This document shows, in pieces, positions 4,976-6,816 of a stretch of DNA of 6,816 nt. The stretch covers positions 1 to 6,816 of the forward strand of contig DAVI01000107.1 in the NCBI GenBank assembly GCA_002505495.1. The letters run 5' to 3'. How positions within the stretch are numbered: the first letter of the stretch is position 1; each line of letters starts with the position of its first letter. The position numbers were made by a program, and so were the translations under genes. Below the pieces are notes generated by a model. It was not told the DNA's origin. It saw nothing but the letters and a program-made list of their open reading frames with translations, and did not search any database. The DNA comes from Euryarchaeota archaeon UBA59. GTDB lineage: Archaea; Thermoplasmatota; Poseidoniia; Poseidoniales; Thalassarchaeaceae.

Positions 4976-5866
4976 TCACGAGCAGAGTTGTTCAAGGTCC
5001 TCGATAACCGCACCAGCTACATCGACTCCAGTGGTCGCCTCAATCCCCTCCAACCCTGGTGAAGAGTTGACCTCGATGATGAGTGGTCCCCGCTTTGATT
5101 CGAGGAGGTCGACACCTGCGAACCTGAGGTCGAGTGCTTTGCAGGCGTCGATGCAGATACGCTTGACATCATCCTCCAACTCAATCACCTCAGCCGTTCC
5201 ACCTCGGTGGATGTTGCTGCGGAAGTCGTCGTCCTTTCCCTTTCGTCGCATTGCTGCTACGACCTCCTCACCGACCACGATTGCGCGGATATCAGAGCCG
5301 TTCGCCTCTTCGATATACTCCTGAACGATGATCGGTTGATGGAGGCGGGCTAGAACGTCAATGACCGATTCAGCGCTGGCCACAGTGTCGCAGCGCATCA
5401 CTCCGATGCCTTGGGTTCCCTGCAGCAGTTTGAGGACGACCGGTGGGCCACCGACCGTTCCGATGCACTCGTGGAGGTCATCAGCTCCTCTTGCATAGGC
5501 GGTGCGAGGAATGGGGAGTTCCTCTGAGGCGAAGCGCTGAAGCGCCCACAACTTGTCCCGGCTGGCACCGATTCCACTGCTGTTGTTGAGGACCGGAATT
5601 CCCGCCGCTTGGAATTGGCGCAGAATCGTCAGACCATGCCGAGTGATGGATGCACCGATTCTGGGAACGATGATATCCATCGGTTGGACGATGCGCTCTC
5701 CATTGTAGAGGACGGTGGCGCCTTCGGCAGAGAGATCTATTGTGCAACGGGTGGGATTTAGATGGCTGACACCATGACCTGCGCGGCGAGCCGCGGCGGC
5801 GAGTCGAGTGGTGCTGTACAACTCGGGGCCCTGTGTCATGATGACTATCTCTAGCCTACGACTCAT
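4976..5866 (-). CDS. rimK: RimK-type ATP-grasp glutamate ligase
   Basis: ATP-grasp enzymes of this family form an acyl phosphate on a carboxylate and join it to glutamate. E. coli RimK adds glutamates to the C-terminus of ribosomal protein bS6. This 296-aa protein aligns with E. coli RimK (300 aa) throughout, as I recall it: N-terminal domain with LYSTTRLAAAA (17-27) and IIVPRIGASIT (65-75), RDKLWALQ (103-110), the nucleotide-binding VVLKLLQGTQGIGV (143-156, Lys146), QEYIEEANGSDIR (182-194), FRSNIHRGG (215-223), GVDLL (251-255) and the metal-binding IIEVNSSPGLEG (263-274; Glu265, Asn267). All core residues are present. The match is closer to bacterial RimK than to what I know of archaeal MptN/CofF, though these relatives cannot be excluded without a tree. 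Archaea lack bS6, so the acceptor is unknown. The start ATG at 5866 has no clear ribosome site; uvrB ends 80 bp upstream on the same strand, which suggests co-transcription. Confidence 0.88.
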   Translation of the reverse strand: MSRRLEIVIMTQGPELYSTTRLAAAARRAGHGVSHLNPTRCTIDLSAEGATVLYNGERIVQPMDIIVPRIGASITRHGLTILRQFQAAGIPVLNNSSGIGASRDKLWALQRFASEELPIPRTAYARGADDLHECIGTVGGPPVVLKLLQGTQGIGVMRCDTVASAESVIDVLARLHQPIIVQEYIEEANGSDIRAIVVGEEVVAAMRRKGKDDDFRSNIHRGGTAEVIELEDDVKRICIDACKALDLRFAGVDLLESKRGPLIIEVNSSPGLEGIEATTGVDVAGAVIEDLEQLCS

Positions 5867-5946
5867 GGCCGGCGCAGAAGGCGAGAGTACATCAAGACAG
5901 AAGGCGCGACTTTAGGAACTCGGAGATTCGGATTGCTTGTCACTAG

Positions 5947-6816
5947 TCAGCCCTCATTTTCCAATTGGAAAATTCGGTCTCTCAATTGGGCTGCCCGTTC
6001 AAATTCAAGCCGACTGGCGGCTATCTTCATCTCCTTCTGGAGTCGCTCGATAAGGTACTCCAAGTCGTGTAGTCGGTCTCCGGAAACGCCGATTCCCACC
6101 CCTGCCGACGAGGTCCCCTGACTAGCGAGAACACGGTCCGCGACATCAGCCCAGGCAGGCTGGCTAACCCGACTCAAGGTGTCGTCACTCGAAGCCCACG
6201 CTCCTGCACCGAGGTCATACTTCTTGACGAGGTCCGCCTCACTCTTGTCCTTTCCAGTCTGACCGGAAAACCCGCCGACGAATCGCTTCCCACCGGCGGC
6301 TCCCTTTCCAGCCGTACCGGCAAGCAGTTCACCCGCCTCGATTCCCATCGTGGGCAACGCCTTCTGAATCGTCTTGGGGGTGATTCCATGTTTGATGTTG
6401 AAAGCATCCTGTCGGCCACGACGGTCGAGCGTCTGTTGAATCGAGGTACGCATGGCATCCGACATCTCATTCGCATACAGGATGACCCTTCCCCGTTCAT
6501 TTCGGGAGGCCCGTCCAATGGTTTGGAGGAGTGAGCGCTCGTTTCTCAGGAAGCCTTGCCGGTCTGCGTCGAAGATGGCGACGAGTGAGACTTCGGGGAT
6601 GTCGAGTCCCTCTCTCAGAAGATTGATTCCGACGATGACATCGATGTGACCGATTCTCAGAGCCTTGATGATCTCCGACCGTTCTATGGTGTCGATTTCC
6701 GAATGAAGGTAGTGCGCCTTGACGCCCATTTTCTGGAGATATTCCGAGACCTCCTCTGCGAACTTGATGGTCAGAACGGTGACGAGGACCCTTTCACCTA
6801 ACTCCACACAGGCGTT
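5947..6816 (-). CDS. uvrB: Excinuclease ABC subunit UvrB, C-terminal part, cut by the window edge
   Basis: UvrB is the damage-verifying helicase-like subunit of UvrABC nucleotide excision repair, acting on DNA with UvrA and UvrC. The visible 289 residues cover the second helicase domain and the tail. Seen are RVLVTVLTIKFAEE (motif IV area), YLHSEIDTIER, VGINLLREGLDIPE (motif V), DADRQGFLRNERSL and QTIGRASRN (motif VI, usually QTIGRAARN), then HGITPKTIQKA. The C-terminal UVR motif that contacts UvrC is at about visible residues 249-284 (DLEYLIERLQKEM...LEFERAAQLRDRI). Between HGITPK and the UVR motif lie about 100 residues rich in Gly, Ala and Ser, roughly twice the bacterial length. The N-terminal Walker A domain and beta-hairpin are outside the window. 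UvrABC in archaea is generally regarded as acquired from bacteria. The stop is TGA at 5949-5947. Confidence 0.95.
   Translation of the reverse strand, partial: NACVELGERVLVTVLTIKFAEEVSEYLQKMGVKAHYLHSEIDTIERSEIIKALRIGHIDVIVGINLLREGLDIPEVSLVAIFDADRQGFLRNERSLLQTIGRASRNERGRVILYANEMSDAMRTSIQQTLDRRGRQDAFNIKHGITPKTIQKALPTMGIEAGELLAGTAGKGAAGGKRFVGGFSGQTGKDKSEADLVKKYDLGAGAWASSDDTLSRVSQPAWADVADRVLASQGTSSAGVGIGVSGDRLHDLEYLIERLQKEMKIAASRLEFERAAQLRDRIFQLENEG
5956..5973. repeat. Perfect 18-bp palindrome in the last codons of uvrB
   Basis: ATTTTCCAATTGGAAAAT reads the same on both strands and lies within the codons for Phe-Gln-Leu-Glu-Asn, just before the uvrB stop. Its centre CAATTGGAAAA (5962-5972) is identical to 1343-1353 in the lat upstream region. 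Another CAATTG begins 21 bp away at 5983. It may be a protein-binding site upstream of rimK or a coincidence of codon choice. It has no loop, so a simple terminator hairpin is unlikely. Confidence 0.45.

Noticed and set aside
4976..5866. LysX/ArgX identity for the ATP-grasp gene, suggested by nearby lysine metabolism
   Set aside because: The sequence follows RimK far more closely, and no LysW carrier protein or other AAA-pathway gene is present.

Overview
This window looks like a piece of an archaeal chromosome, most likely from a marine planktonic euryarchaeon of the Poseidoniia (Marine Group II) type. That placement is inference. The support is a deoxyhypusine synthase (archaea and eukaryotes only), a tRNA gene with no encoded CCA, TATA-like boxes rather than bacterial -35/-10 promoters, and archaeal genes standing beside bacterial-type ones (UvrB, RimK). 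No rRNA or ribosomal protein is present to settle it.

Layout. From the left edge, on the minus strand: the N-terminal 133 codons of a ribose-phosphate pyrophosphokinase (prs, cut by the edge), an intronless tRNA-Ile(GAU), and a 196-aa protein with two PRC-barrel-like domains. A long AT-rich spacer (about 1241-1807) separates this block from two plus-strand genes transcribed away from it: a well-conserved L-lysine 6-aminotransferase (lat), and 9 bp further on a 222-aa degenerate relative of extended SDR/NAD-dependent epimerases. Convergent to these, on the minus strand reading from the right edge, are the C-terminal 289 codons of uvrB, rimK and deoxyhypusine synthase, with gaps of 80 and 72 bp.

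How the genes may work together. Lat should turn lysine into alpha-aminoadipate 6-semialdehyde, which cyclises to piperideine-6-carboxylate. The SDR-like partner has lost its catalytic core, so a second enzymatic step cannot be assigned. RimK and deoxyhypusine synthase are neighbours, and both families modify translation proteins after synthesis (glutamylation of bS6 in bacteria; hypusination of aIF5A). Archaea have no bS6, so the substrate of this RimK is open. prs, tRNA-Ile and uvrB are housekeeping genes.

The least explained part is the spacer upstream of lat. It holds five CAATTG palindromes in about 350 bp, two near-identical 22-23 bp composite elements (TCAATTGGA followed by ACGGATAATC), a spaced 8-bp inverted repeat and a small hairpin. 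It looks like a regulatory region between divergent genes. I found no CRISPR array, insertion sequence, phage gene or toxin-antitoxin pair, and no strong evidence for a wholly new system. The best leads are the lat/SDR-like pair and the repeat-bearing spacer.
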